Source of the DNA: Mucilaginibacter ginkgonis | GTDB taxonomy: Bacteria; Bacteroidota; Bacteroidia; Sphingobacteriales; Sphingobacteriaceae | Direction: 5' to 3' | DNA: 64,000 nucleotides | Assembly (NCBI RefSeq): GCF_009754905.2 | Contig: NZ_CP066775.1 | Location: 2,542,001-2,606,000 of the forward strand | Shown: positions 1 through 7,781 of the stretch, one piece after another | How positions within the stretch are numbered: position 1 is the stretch's first letter | Layout: each line of letters starts with the position of its first letter | Position numbers and translations under genes: made by a program | Notes under the pieces: generated by a model | What the model was told of the DNA's origin: nothing | What the model saw: the letters and a program-made list of their open reading frames with translations, nothing else | Database searches by the model: none

Positions 1-1249
1 GCTCTTTAAATGTTAATCCATAAAGCTGGTTAGCCGCGTAGAACACGCCATCCATCAAAACTTTATTTAATTCGAAAAATGGTTTAACCTCGTTCTCGTC
101 CAGATTATATTTCGCTTTGCGCACCTGTTCTGCATAAAAGTTCCAATCGTATGGCTGCAGTTTAAACCCTCCCTTTTGGGCATCAATTACCGACTGGATA
201 TCTGCAGCTTCACTGCGCGCCTTTGCTGTGGCTGCAGGCACAAGCTTATCTAAAAAGCTTTGAACAGCTTGCGGATTCTGTGCCATCTGGTCTTTTAACT
301 TCCATTCGGCAAAACTGTTATAACCTAAAAGTTTAGCTTCTAAAGCGTGCAGTTGAGCAATGCGGGTGATAGTGGCACGGGTGTCATTAGCGTCGCCGCG
401 TTCTGCGCGGATATATGAGGCATCAAATAATTTTTTACGGGTATCGCGGTTAGTCAGTTCGCGCAATGCCGGTTGCTGAGTAGTGTTCTGTAAAGACAGC
501 ATCCACTTACCTTCCTTTTTTGCCGACTTGGCATTATCAGCAGCGGCATTTAGCTCCGCATCTGTAAGTCCGGCCAGATCTTCTTTTTTATCCACCACCA
601 ATGCGCCTGCTTTATTGGCGGCCAATACCTGGCTGGTAAATTTGGCGCTTAAGCTCGCTTCTTCCCGGTTATACCGTTTCAAGCTGTCTTTGGCTTTATC
701 AGAAAGGTTTGCACCGGCTAATTCAAATTTCTGTTCGTAAAATTCCAATAACCGCAGTGATTCCGGGTCGAGATCTAGTTGCGCGCGTTTATTAAATAAT
801 GCTTTAACACGCTGATACAACTTTGCATTTAGTAGAATAGCGTCGCGGTTGGCAGCTAATTTCGGCGCCACCTCTTCCTGTACTTTTTGCAGTGTGGGGT
901 TGGTGTTTGCGGCCGTTACCAGGTTAAATACATTGTTTACGCGGGTAAGCATCTGCCCGCTTTTTTCCATTTTTACAAGCGTATTTTCAAAGGTTGGTTC
1001 AGCGGAGTTGTTAGCGATTTTGTTAATCTCTTCTTGCTGTTGTTTGATTCCCTCTTCAATAGCAGGTTGGTAGTCGCCATCCTTGATCTTATCAAAAGCA
1101 GGCGCCTGCAATGCCAGCGTACTTTGTTTCAGGAATGGATTATTGGTCGACAGTGTTGCTTCTGAACGATTATTATTTGGCTTGCATGATGAGACGGCAA
1201 CTGCAACAAGAACCGCGACAGCTACCGGATATATTTGATTGATCTTCAT
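1..1249 (-). CDS. M3 family metallopeptidase (Dcp-like), 3' part cut by window edge
   Basis: The frame is open from an ATG at 1249 to the left edge of the window, giving 416 residues of an M3 (thimet oligopeptidase/peptidyl-dipeptidase Dcp) type protein. The N-terminus is a lipoprotein signal: a hydrophobic stretch at about residues 8-19 ends in VSSC with the lipidated Cys at position 22. It is followed by NPFLKQSTLALQAPAFDKI, typical of the start of mature Dcp proteins, and a long helical region. The zinc motif HExGH of this family lies in the C-terminal half and is outside the window, so catalysis cannot be verified. Family knowledge predicts cleavage of dipeptides from peptide C-termini. 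The lipobox suggests it is anchored in the periplasm or outer membrane, unlike the cytosolic E. coli enzyme. It is divergent from the DinB gene 62 bases away. Confidence 0.85.
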   Translation of the reverse strand, partial: MKINQIYPVAVAVLVAVAVSSCKPNNNRSEATLSTNNPFLKQSTLALQAPAFDKIKDGDYQPAIEEGIKQQQEEINKIANNSAEPTFENTLVKMEKSGQMLTRVNNVFNLVTAANTNPTLQKVQEEVAPKLAANRDAILLNAKLYQRVKALFNKRAQLDLDPESLRLLEFYEQKFELAGANLSDKAKDSLKRYNREEASLSAKFTSQVLAANKAGALVVDKKEDLAGLTDAELNAAADNAKSAKKEGKWMLSLQNTTQQPALRELTNRDTRKKLFDASYIRAERGDANDTRATITRIAQLHALEAKLLGYNSFAEWKLKDQMAQNPQAVQSFLDKLVPAATAKARSEAADIQSVIDAQKGGFKLQPYDWNFYAEQVRKAKYNLDENEVKPFFELNKVLMDGVFYAANQLYGLTFKE

Positions 1250-1311
1250 ATAATTTATGGATATAAATGGATGCTAAATTTATCATTTATATTTGACGAA
1301 AACACCAACTC

Positions 1312-1821
1312 ATGATCGCCCAACCTGAACCCGGAGAATATGCGCCATACGCGTCAGGCTATATAGCTTTAGCCAGTGAGTACAACGACATAAGGAAGTT
1401 GCTGACGGAACTAAAAGATATTACCTACAGTACCTTTACCGCCATTCCCGAGGAGAAAGGCAACTATACTTACGCCGACGGCAAATGGACCATTAAGCAA
1501 AAACTGGCGCACATGATAGATGCTGAAAGGGTATTTGCTTACCGGGCATATTGTATTGCCTTGGGCGACAAAACAGCATTTCCCGGTTTTGAGCAAGATG
1601 ATTATGTGGCCAATGCAAACAGCCGTACTTTAAAAAATATTGCGGACGAGTTTCGGGCAGTTCGGGAGGCTAATCTGTACTTCATCAACAACCTTAGCGA
1701 TGAGCAATCAACAATAGTCGGAACGTCAAGCAATCATTCGACATCTGTTCGGGCTATTCTCTATATCATGGCCGGGCATGAATTGCACCATTTAAAGCTA
1801 TTGAAAGAAAGATATTTGTAG
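1312..1821 (+). CDS. DinB family protein (DinB_2-like)
   Basis: This 169-residue protein has the four-helix-bundle pattern of the DinB/YfiT superfamily. The three metal-binding His expected of the fold are visible: H67 in KQKLAHMIDAERVFAYR, and H156 and H160 in AGHELHHLKLL. Members are putative metal-dependent thiol or nucleophile transferases (the bacillithiol transferase BstA belongs here), but the substrate cannot be predicted. It stands alone, divergent from the M3 peptidase and convergent with the next membrane-protein gene. Two other DinB-superfamily proteins occur at 50740 and 58222 in this window. They are different in sequence, so this is not a local duplication. Confidence 0.85.
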   Translation: MIAQPEPGEYAPYASGYIALASEYNDIRKLLTELKDITYSTFTAIPEEKGNYTYADGKWTIKQKLAHMIDAERVFAYRAYCIALGDKTAFPGFEQDDYVANANSRTLKNIADEFRAVREANLYFINNLSDEQSTIVGTSSNHSTSVRAILYIMAGHELHHLKLLKERYL

Positions 1822-1871
1822 GGCGACTTGTTTACACAACCTTTCTTTCGGAAACAAAATCATATTAGTGA

Positions 1872-3050
1872 TTAAATTTTGAGCTTGATGCCTATTTTAT
1901 TCAACAAGCCTGCGATCCAGATCATAGCGAAAGAGAATACCAATGCCTTAATCAAACCACCCGTTCCTTCGCTCAAATATTCGGGATAGCCTAAATTTGA
2001 AAACTGATACAAAGGATAAAAGATAAATGGTACCAGGTAACAGGTAAAAGTCTCTTTTCCTGCCGGTTCAATCACCTTCACCCAATTGTATTGTTTGGCA
2101 AAATCTACCAGCCAGGCAAAAAAAGCATACGCAACTAATGCAATACCGGTGCAGATAAATACCCATGAGGGGGTATCATGCATTTTAGATATCCCGCCGC
2201 TATAATACCGCACAATAAAACCAAGGTTAAATAAAATAGCAGCCAAGCATACCATAGCTACCCAGAGCAGCTTTATGTCGTTGTTACTTTTTAGCCGCAT
2301 ATACATCACAGATACGACGATGCCTGCCATTGTGAAGGCCTGCATTGCGCCGCTGCCCGCCAGCCAGATGTAACTATAAAACTTGTCCATAAAACTGATC
2401 ATCCCAAAGTGATAATCAAGGTTAAAAAACAAAAAGAATATCCACGCGGCAGCCTGCACCCAAAGTACACCGCCCGAGTAGTAATAAATGAGTGAGCAGA
2501 TCAGATATGACCAGCCTATTAATCCTAAAATACCCCACCAACTGTAATGTAACCATGGGTGGCCTGCATCTGTCGACTTAAACAAAATAGACATTACGAT
2601 AAGTAACACAAGCCCTATTCCCTGATAAAGCCAGCGTTTCCAGGGTATTGTATTCCGGTAGTCGGCAAAAAGAAAAAAGAAGCTAATGGTAAGCAAACTT
2701 TGCCAAACCGGCTTTGGTAATAAAGCCAATTGCTCATTATAAGTTTCCATGTTAGAATGGTAGAAACCAATGAGCAGCAAAGCGAATGATCTGATCAAGA
2801 TACGCGCCAGCACATTTTGCCCCTTCTTTTCGCGTTTGTTGAAAGCGAACGGAATGGATAAGCCTACAATGAATAAAAATACCGGAAAGATGGTATCGGC
2901 AAGACCCAGGCCGTCGGTTTGTTCACCAACATGTTTAAGCCAGGCCGGGGTATGTGGTATCCCGTCGAGGTCATTAACAAAGATCATCAGGAACATGGTA
3001 AGTGCCCTGAATGCATCGATCGACCTGACGCGATCTGAGAAATTACTCAT
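1872..3050 (-). CDS. HGSNAT/DUF5009-type multi-pass membrane acyltransferase-like protein
   Basis: A 392-residue integral membrane protein with about ten hydrophobic segments. The N-terminus RVRSIDAFRALTMFLMIFVN, followed by a short loop and then a membrane segment with FPVFLFIVGLSIPFAF, is the signature of the heparan-alpha-glucosaminide N-acetyltransferase-like / DUF5009 family. Members are thought to transfer acyl groups across the membrane to sugars, but most bacterial ones have no proven substrate. There is no signal peptide cleavage site; the N-terminus is probably cytosolic. It lies 81 bases downstream of pdxA on the same strand, but a TAnnTTTG box between them suggests its own promoter. 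Confidence 0.8.
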   Translation of the reverse strand: MSNFSDRVRSIDAFRALTMFLMIFVNDLDGIPHTPAWLKHVGEQTDGLGLADTIFPVFLFIVGLSIPFAFNKREKKGQNVLARILIRSFALLLIGFYHSNMETYNEQLALLPKPVWQSLLTISFFFLFADYRNTIPWKRWLYQGIGLVLLIVMSILFKSTDAGHPWLHYSWWGILGLIGWSYLICSLIYYYSGGVLWVQAAAWIFFLFFNLDYHFGMISFMDKFYSYIWLAGSGAMQAFTMAGIVVSVMYMRLKSNNDIKLLWVAMVCLAAILFNLGFIVRYYSGGISKMHDTPSWVFICTGIALVAYAFFAWLVDFAKQYNWVKVIEPAGKETFTCYLVPFIFYPLYQFSNLGYPEYLSEGTGGLIKALVFSFAMIWIAGLLNKIGIKLKI

Positions 3051-3070
3051 TAAATTAGATAGATGTTATG

Positions 3071-3078
3071 CAAACATA
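3071..3078 (-). promoter_or_regulatory. Bacteroidota -7 box upstream of the DUF5009-like gene
   Basis: Read on the minus strand this is TATGTTTG, an exact TAnnTTTG, about 20 bases before the ATG at 3050. No clear TTTG partner is present at the expected -33 distance, so the call rests on the -7 element and its position. Confidence 0.45.
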
Positions 3079-3131
3079 ACGCCTGCTTTGCAATGCGTGG
3101 TATGCTGTAACACCATTTTTGCACAGGGGTT

Positions 3132-4187
3132 TTAATCGCGATCGCGGCTAAGCTTGGTAAATTTGAGCGGATCCTCGCTTAAAACGAGATTTTCGCGGCG
3201 ATGCTTTACAACATGTATCGCTGTAAATAATGCCTCGCGGAATGATACTTCTGACGCTTGATTTTTGCCGGCAATATCATAAGCTGTGCCATGGTCTGGC
3301 GATGTACGCACAAAGCTAAGTCCGGCAGTAAAATTCACACCAGATTCGAACGCGATGGTTTTAAAAGGAATTAAACCTTGGTCATGATACATAGCGAGCA
3401 CCGCGTCAAACTGCATGTAAGTTGCATTAGCAAAAAAGCCATCAGCCGCATAGGGGCCAAAGGCAAGGATATCGTTCGCCCGGGCTTCCTCAACCGCGGG
3501 GATAATTACGCTTTGCTCTTCATTTCCTATCAGTCCGTTATCACCTGCATGAGGGTTTAGGCCCAGAACAGCGATCTTAGGTTTACGTATCCAAAAATCC
3601 TTTTGCAGCGATGTGTTCATTAGCTTTAACTTGCTCAGGATTTTTTCTACAGAAATTGCCTGCGGCACCTTAGCTACCGGGATGTGGCCGGTAACCACAC
3701 CTACACGTAAAGTATCGCTCACCAGAAACATCAAAGAATCTGCCGCGTTATCGCGCTGCTGCAAATATTCTGTATGACCGGGGAAATCAAATTGTTCGCT
3801 TTGGATGTTATCCTTGTTGATAGGTGCAGTAACCAACGCGTCGATATGCCCGGCTAAAAGGTCGTCCGTAGCTTTTTGCAACGATAAGAAAGCATATTTG
3901 CCACCTGTTTCATTCGCGACACCTAAATCTATTTTCACATCTTCTTCCCAACAGTTTATCATATTGGCTTTTTGATGTTGTGCCTCCGCGGCATTGCTGA
4001 TGACGTTAAAATTCAATTCGGTAATTTCGCAGCTGCGGCGGTGAAAAGATGCAACTTTGGTATGCCCGTAAACAATGGGCGTGCAATAGTCAAACACCCG
4101 ACTATCAGCAAGCGTTTTAATGATCACCTCAAGGCCAATGCCATTTACATCGCCAATGCTAATACCAACTTTTATTCTCTCGCTCAT
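3132..4187 (-). CDS. pdxA: 4-hydroxythreonine-4-phosphate dehydrogenase
   Basis: A 351-residue PdxA, the NAD-dependent enzyme that oxidises 4-phosphohydroxy-L-threonine in the DXP-dependent pyridoxal phosphate pathway. Visible signatures are the N-terminal KVGISIGDVNGIGLEVI, the substrate and metal segment DFPGHTEYL with its His, LGLNPHAGDNGLIG, and the metal-binding MYHDQGLIPFK. The length is normal for the family, and it begins at an ATG at 4187. It is divergent from rsmA across a short region with repeated sequence blocks. The pdxA-rsmA neighbourhood also occurs in proteobacteria (pdxA-ksgA), but there the genes are co-oriented, whereas here they are head to head. It acts in the cytosol as a homodimer in known members. 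Confidence 0.97.
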   Translation of the reverse strand: MSERIKVGISIGDVNGIGLEVIIKTLADSRVFDYCTPIVYGHTKVASFHRRSCEITELNFNVISNAAEAQHQKANMINCWEEDVKIDLGVANETGGKYAFLSLQKATDDLLAGHIDALVTAPINKDNIQSEQFDFPGHTEYLQQRDNAADSLMFLVSDTLRVGVVTGHIPVAKVPQAISVEKILSKLKLMNTSLQKDFWIRKPKIAVLGLNPHAGDNGLIGNEEQSVIIPAVEEARANDILAFGPYAADGFFANATYMQFDAVLAMYHDQGLIPFKTIAFESGVNFTAGLSFVRTSPDHGTAYDIAGKNQASEVSFREALFTAIHVVKHRRENLVLSEDPLKFTKLSRDRD

Positions 4188-4195
4188 ATTTTAAT

Positions 4196-4245
4196 GATTA
4201 CACCGGTGCTGGGTGATTACACCATTATCAATGGCAACACCGGTG
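4196..4245. repeat. Repeated blocks in the pdxA/rsmA divergent region
   Basis: GATTACACC occurs at 4196-4204 and 4215-4223, and the palindromic CACCGGTG at 4201-4208 and 4238-4245. They lie just upstream of the pdxA start. They could be regulator sites or simple duplication; nothing further can be said from sequence. Confidence 0.4.
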
Positions 4246-4331
4246 AGGTATGCAAATAAAAGATTTTAAGGGCAATTATCACCACAAAAGCGCAAATATG
4301 ACGTACTTTGCTGATCAACTCCAAACAACCA

Positions 4332-5114
4332 ATGCCCGAAGTAAGAGCAAAAAAACATCTTGGCCAGCATTTCCTTACCGACAAAAATATTGCTGTGCGC
4401 ATAGTTGGCGGCTTACGCCCGGAGAGCAAGTACAACCAGGTGCTTGAGGTTGGGCCGGGCATGGGTATTCTATCTGACATATTGTTGCAACATCCAGATC
4501 TTGAAACATATATGATAGACATTGATACCGAATCTTACACCTACCTGGTTAAGAAATATCCTGAAGCCGCTTCGCGTATCATCAACGCAGATTTTTTGGA
4601 AATGGATTTCTCATTAGTTTTCGAGCAGCCATTCGGCATAATTGGCAACTTTCCGTATAATATCTCTTCGCAGATTTTATTTAAAGTACTAGACAATCGT
4701 CAACAAGTTGTAGAAGTGGTGGGCATGTTCCAAAAAGAAGTAGCCGAACGCTGCTCCGCCAAGCCCGGCAGTAAAGAATACGGGATATTGAGTGTGTTCT
4801 TACAAGCGTGGTACAAAGTTGAGTATTTGTTTACCGTGAAGGCAGGAGCATTCAATCCGCCGCCAAAGGTGCTGTCTGGGGTGATCCGCTTAACTCGAAA
4901 TGATGTTAAGGAATTGGATTGCGATGAAAAATTGTTCTGGCAGGTTGTAAAGGCCGGCTTCAATCAACGCCGTAAAACATTGCGTAACGCTTTATCCTCT
5001 TTAATTAATAAAGAAAAAATGGATAACGAACCTTTACTCGACTTACGTGCTGAGCGACTAAGCGTCGCAGATTTTGTTCAGCTAACGAATAAGATAAGCG
5101 CGGGGCGAGAGTAA
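4332..5114 (+). CDS. rsmA: 16S rRNA (adenine1518/1519-N6)-dimethyltransferase
   Basis: RsmA (KsgA) dimethylates the two adjacent adenines of the 3'-terminal helix 45 of 16S rRNA, a late step in small-subunit assembly, using SAM. The sequence begins MPEVRAKKHLGQHFLTDKNI, the standard family start. It has the SAM-binding VLEVGPGMGILSDILL, the acidic MIDID, and the catalytic NFPYNISSQILFK (NLPY-type motif). I use the ATG at 4332 (260 residues); a TTG at 4308 in the same frame would add eight non-conserved residues. It has its own promoter region divergent from pdxA and is followed 50 bases later by a toxin-antitoxin pair. Confidence 0.96.
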   Translation: MPEVRAKKHLGQHFLTDKNIAVRIVGGLRPESKYNQVLEVGPGMGILSDILLQHPDLETYMIDIDTESYTYLVKKYPEAASRIINADFLEMDFSLVFEQPFGIIGNFPYNISSQILFKVLDNRQQVVEVVGMFQKEVAERCSAKPGSKEYGILSVFLQAWYKVEYLFTVKAGAFNPPPKVLSGVIRLTRNDVKELDCDEKLFWQVVKAGFNQRRKTLRNALSSLINKEKMDNEPLLDLRAERLSVADFVQLTNKISAGRE

Positions 5115-5164
5115 TTTTGACATTACGCTAAATACTTACAATTTCTATTTAGGTATATTTGATT

Positions 5165-5404
5165 ATGGACATACAGACGGAAAAAATTGAGTTAGTAAAA
5201 CTCTTGTTGGACGTAGAAAATCCAAATGTCATAACTGAGGTAAAAGCAATATTGACTAGTGAGCCAACAGACTTTTACGATGACCTACCAGATCACGTAA
5301 AAGAAAGTATTGCTATTGGCTTAAAACAAATAGAAAACGGCCAGCACAGACCTCACCATGAAGTTATGGCCGAATTCAGAAGTAAATATGGGACTAAAAA
5401 TTGA
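5165..5404 (+). CDS. Antitoxin of a RelE/ParE-type toxin-antitoxin pair
   Basis: A 79-residue acidic protein starting MDIQTEKIELVKLLLDVENP. It has a segment DLPDHVKESIAIGLKQIENG and ends in HHEVMAEFRSKYG. This layout (N-terminal helical region, then the I..GL.q...G....h.ev....rykyg block) is the common Bacteroidota antitoxin that partners RelE/ParE toxins. I prefer the ATG at 5165 over the TTG at 5159. The toxin start lies inside this gene, with a 17-base overlap that gives translational coupling typical of type II systems. A TATATTTG box at 5154-5161 ends only three bases before the ATG, so its transcript may be leaderless or nearly so. Such antitoxins usually autoregulate together with the toxin. 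Confidence 0.8.
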   Translation: MDIQTEKIELVKLLLDVENPNVITEVKAILTSEPTDFYDDLPDHVKESIAIGLKQIENGQHRPHHEVMAEFRSKYGTKN

Positions 5405-5690
5405 ATGGTCGCCACGTGCCGAATTTACCTATAATAACATATTGCTTTATTTGGAGTTGAATTGGTCGGCTAATGATGTAGACAATTTTATGGACAGAAC
5501 GGATATGTTTTTGAAAGCCATTTCAGAACAACCGGATGCTTTCCCTCAATCAAAAATATCTCAAGTAAGAAAAGCAGTTATAACTAAACAAAACTCTTTG
5601 TTTTACTCGGTCCGCAAATCTGGTATTTATTTAATAACGTTTTGGGACAATCGTATGAGTCCTGATAAGAACCCATATCATTTTGACTAA
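5388..5690 (+). CDS. RelE/ParE family toxin
   Basis: A 100-residue protein starting MGLKIEWSPRAEFTYNNILL, the usual opening of RelE/ParE toxins (W-s-p-r-A). It ends in ITFWDNRMSPDKNPYHF, matching the C-terminal f-DnRq-P block of the superfamily. Basic residues and Tyr in the last third are present, but whether it cleaves mRNA (RelE) or acts on gyrase (ParE) cannot be decided from sequence. The start at 5388 overlaps the antitoxin end. Its last eight bases overlap the start of the downstream dehydrogenase, which suggests that the module landed directly against that gene or forms one transcript with it. Confidence 0.82.
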   Translation: MGLKIEWSPRAEFTYNNILLYLELNWSANDVDNFMDRTDMFLKAISEQPDAFPQSKISQVRKAVITKQNSLFYSVRKSGIYLITFWDNRMSPDKNPYHFD

Positions 5691-6615
5691 CAAATCTATC
5701 CTGATAGTAGACGACCTGCACCCTGCCTTTATGAATATGGCTTCGGCGCAAGGCTTTGAATGCGATTATCGACCCGACATCAAAAGAGATAAAATACTTG
5801 AGCTGTTACCGGCTTACACAGGCTTAGCTGTTCGCTCTAAATTTAAGGTTGACAAAGAAGTGCTGGATCTGGCTACTAATCTAAAATTCATTGCGCGTGC
5901 GGGTGCAGGTATGGACGGCATTGACGAGGCACATGCTTTACAAAAAGGCATTCAACTGTTAAATGCCCCCGAAGGTAATATGGACGCGGTTGGCGAACAT
6001 GCTATAGGTATGTTGTTATCGCTGATGAATAATTTTGATCGCGCTGATGAAGAAATACGCAAAGGTCAGTGGCTACGCGAAGCAAACAGGGGGTATGAGT
6101 TGAAAGGCCGAACCGTCGGTATTATTGGTTATGGTCACATGGGGCAAAGCTTCGCCCGAAAACTCTCCGCCTTTGGGGTTAATGTTATTGCTTATGACAA
6201 ATACAGAACCGGCTTTAGCGACGCTTACGCCCGTGAGGTAAGCATGGAAGAAATAGTAAAACACAGCGATGTATTAAGCCTGCACATTCCATTAACTACA
6301 GAAACCAAGGGAATGGTGAATGATGAATATTTTTTTCATTTTAAAAAACCCATCTTCTTTTTGAATACGGCCCGGGGTCCTATTACAGATACGCAAGCGG
6401 TGCTCAATGCAATAAAACAAGGAAAGATTTTAGGTGCAGGTTTAGATGTTTTATCAACTGAGAAATTTCCTGCCCTGGCAGCCGAGCCCTGGTTTGATGA
6501 ATTGATCAAGAGCAGAAAGGTGCTGCTTACTCCGCATGTTGCCGGGTGGACATTTGAATCGTACCGCAAGATCAGTGAAATTTTAGGAGAGAAACTAAAA
6601 ACGCTAATACTCTAG
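5683..6615 (+). CDS. D-2-hydroxyacid dehydrogenase family protein (SerA-like)
   Basis: A 310-residue NAD-dependent D-isomer-specific 2-hydroxyacid dehydrogenase. It has an N-terminal flavodoxin-like substrate region (SILIVDDLHPAF...GLAVRSKFKVD) and the dinucleotide motif TVGIIGYGHMGQSFARKL. The catalytic Arg lies in NTARGPITDT, and the catalytic His in LLTPHVAGWTFES. Phosphoglycerate dehydrogenase is the nearest function, but substrate choice is not settled; members act on 3-phosphoglycerate, glyoxylate or other 2-oxo acids. The only start near the conserved N-terminus is a TTG at 5683 that lies inside the last codons of the toxin gene. No ATG is available before residue 17, which is inside the conserved fold. 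This looks like a start rewired by insertion of the toxin-antitoxin pair, or coupled translation. Confidence 0.88.
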   Translation: MTNKSILIVDDLHPAFMNMASAQGFECDYRPDIKRDKILELLPAYTGLAVRSKFKVDKEVLDLATNLKFIARAGAGMDGIDEAHALQKGIQLLNAPEGNMDAVGEHAIGMLLSLMNNFDRADEEIRKGQWLREANRGYELKGRTVGIIGYGHMGQSFARKLSAFGVNVIAYDKYRTGFSDAYAREVSMEEIVKHSDVLSLHIPLTTETKGMVNDEYFFHFKKPIFFLNTARGPITDTQAVLNAIKQGKILGAGLDVLSTEKFPALAAEPWFDELIKSRKVLLTPHVAGWTFESYRKISEILGEKLKTLIL

Positions 6616-6683
6616 GCACTTAAAATTATCGCCAACCAAAATTTGGATATTAATATTTAAATAGCCTATCTTCGTTTTACACC

Positions 6684-6728
6684 AAACAAGACTATGCGGT
6701 TACAGCCGTTATAGTCTTGTTTGTTTTT
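6684..6728 (+). terminator. Hairpin terminator after the dehydrogenase
   Basis: A perfect 12-bp stem, AAACAAGACTAT at 6684-6695 with ATAGTCTTGTTT at 6711-6722, is followed by a T-rich run. It lies about 70 bases after the dehydrogenase stop. Confidence 0.6.
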
Positions 6729-6731
6729 AAA

Positions 6732-6767
6732 GCCCTTGCGTAAAGGAAAGCGCAGGGGCGGTTTTAT
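6732..6767 (+). terminator. Second hairpin upstream of greA
   Basis: GCCCTTGCG at 6732-6740 pairs with CGCAGGGGC at 6751-6759 (one G-T pair), followed by gttttattta. Having two terminator-like hairpins in tandem on the same strand suggests either a double terminator or a short separate RNA ending before greA. Confidence 0.45.
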
Positions 6768-6799
6768 TTAATGGATTTTAGAATTTATACCATACTTAT

Positions 6800-7273
6800 A
6801 TGGCAGAGGTAGCATACTACACCAAAGACGGTTTAGAAAAATTAAAAGAAGAACTACAATATTTAAAGACAGAAGGCCGCTCGCAGATAGCAAAGGCAAT
6901 TGCCGAAGCGCGTGACAAAGGCGACCTTTCTGAAAATGCTGAATATGATGCAGCAAAAGAAGCACAAGGCCTGCACGAGGCTAAAATTGCAAAGCTTGGC
7001 GATCTGCTTGCAAACGCGCGTCTGCTTGACGAATCTAAACTGGACACGTCTAAAGTATTAGCGCTATCAAAAGTAAAGATCAAGAATACAAAGAACGGCG
7101 CTACTATGACCTATCAATTGGTATCAGAGAATGAGGCCGACCTTAAATCGGGCAAAATATCTGTGGCCTCGCCTATTGCTAAAGGCTTGCTTGGTAAAAA
7201 AGTTGGGGAAACAACAGAAATAATGGTACCGGCAGGTAAAATGGAATTTGAGATCTTGGAAATTAGCAGGTAG
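6800..7273 (+). CDS. greA: Transcription elongation factor GreA
   Basis: GreA rescues backtracked RNA polymerase by stimulating cleavage of the nascent RNA 3' end through the secondary channel. The 157-residue length is normal. The N-terminal antiparallel coiled coil spans about residues 8-75 and carries the loop GDLSENAEYDAAKEAQ with the acidic tip residues that position the catalytic metal. The C-terminal FKBP-like domain follows, with ISVASPIAKGLLGKKVGE. Start is the ATG at 6800 preceded by tandem hairpins. The HIT gene follows 88 bases later on the same strand and may be co-transcribed. Confidence 0.96.
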   Translation: MAEVAYYTKDGLEKLKEELQYLKTEGRSQIAKAIAEARDKGDLSENAEYDAAKEAQGLHEAKIAKLGDLLANARLLDESKLDTSKVLALSKVKIKNTKNGATMTYQLVSENEADLKSGKISVASPIAKGLLGKKVGETTEIMVPAGKMEFEILEISR

Positions 7274-7361
7274 TCAGTAAGTGTATTTAGTTATTAGTTA
7301 CTATGAACAATTTTGGGGCTAACAACTTAATACATTTAACAACTGAATAACTTATAACCAA

Positions 7362-7781
7362 ATGGCAACTATTTTCAATAAGATCATATCAGGAGAAATA
7401 CCTTCGTACAAAATTGCAGAAAGTAATGATTACCTGGCTTTCCTGGATATTAACCCGCTTGCAGAGGGGCATGTATTGGTTATCCCCAAAATTGAGGTTG
7501 ATAACTTGTTCGATCTTGATGATGCAACCTATACCGGCCTGCAGATGTTTGCAAAGATAGTAGCACACGGCATAAAACGTTCTGTGCCTTGTATTAAGGT
7601 GGGTGTTGCAGTGATTGGGTTAGAGGTGCCTCACGCACACATACATTTGATACCTGTTAATCAGGTAAGTGATATGAATTTTGCAAGGCCTAAGCTATCT
7701 TTTACGGCAGGGCAATTACAAGCGACGGCAGATAAAATTAAAGCCGCCATTCACACCGATATCGTTCAAGACGAAGAATAG
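7362..7781 (+). CDS. HIT family nucleotide hydrolase (Hint-like)
   Basis: A 139-residue histidine-triad protein. The triad is HAHIHLIP at residues 91-98, with the nucleophilic or general-acid His at positions 93-95. The N-terminus FNKIISGEIPSYKIAES and the block INPLAEGHVLVIPK are standard for the Hint branch, which hydrolyses purine nucleoside phosphoramidates and acyl-adenylates. It is cytosolic. It lies downstream of greA, a pairing that is common in Bacteroidota, and converges with ruvC with no spare bases between the two stops. Confidence 0.93.
   Translation: MATIFNKIISGEIPSYKIAESNDYLAFLDINPLAEGHVLVIPKIEVDNLFDLDDATYTGLQMFAKIVAHGIKRSVPCIKVGVAVIGLEVPHAHIHLIPVNQVSDMNFARPKLSFTAGQLQATADKIKAAIHTDIVQDEE

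Noticed and set aside
483..1165. Plus-strand frames opposite the M3 peptidase
   Set aside because: They have no homology pattern and lie within a continuous minus-strand gene with a lipobox and family motifs.
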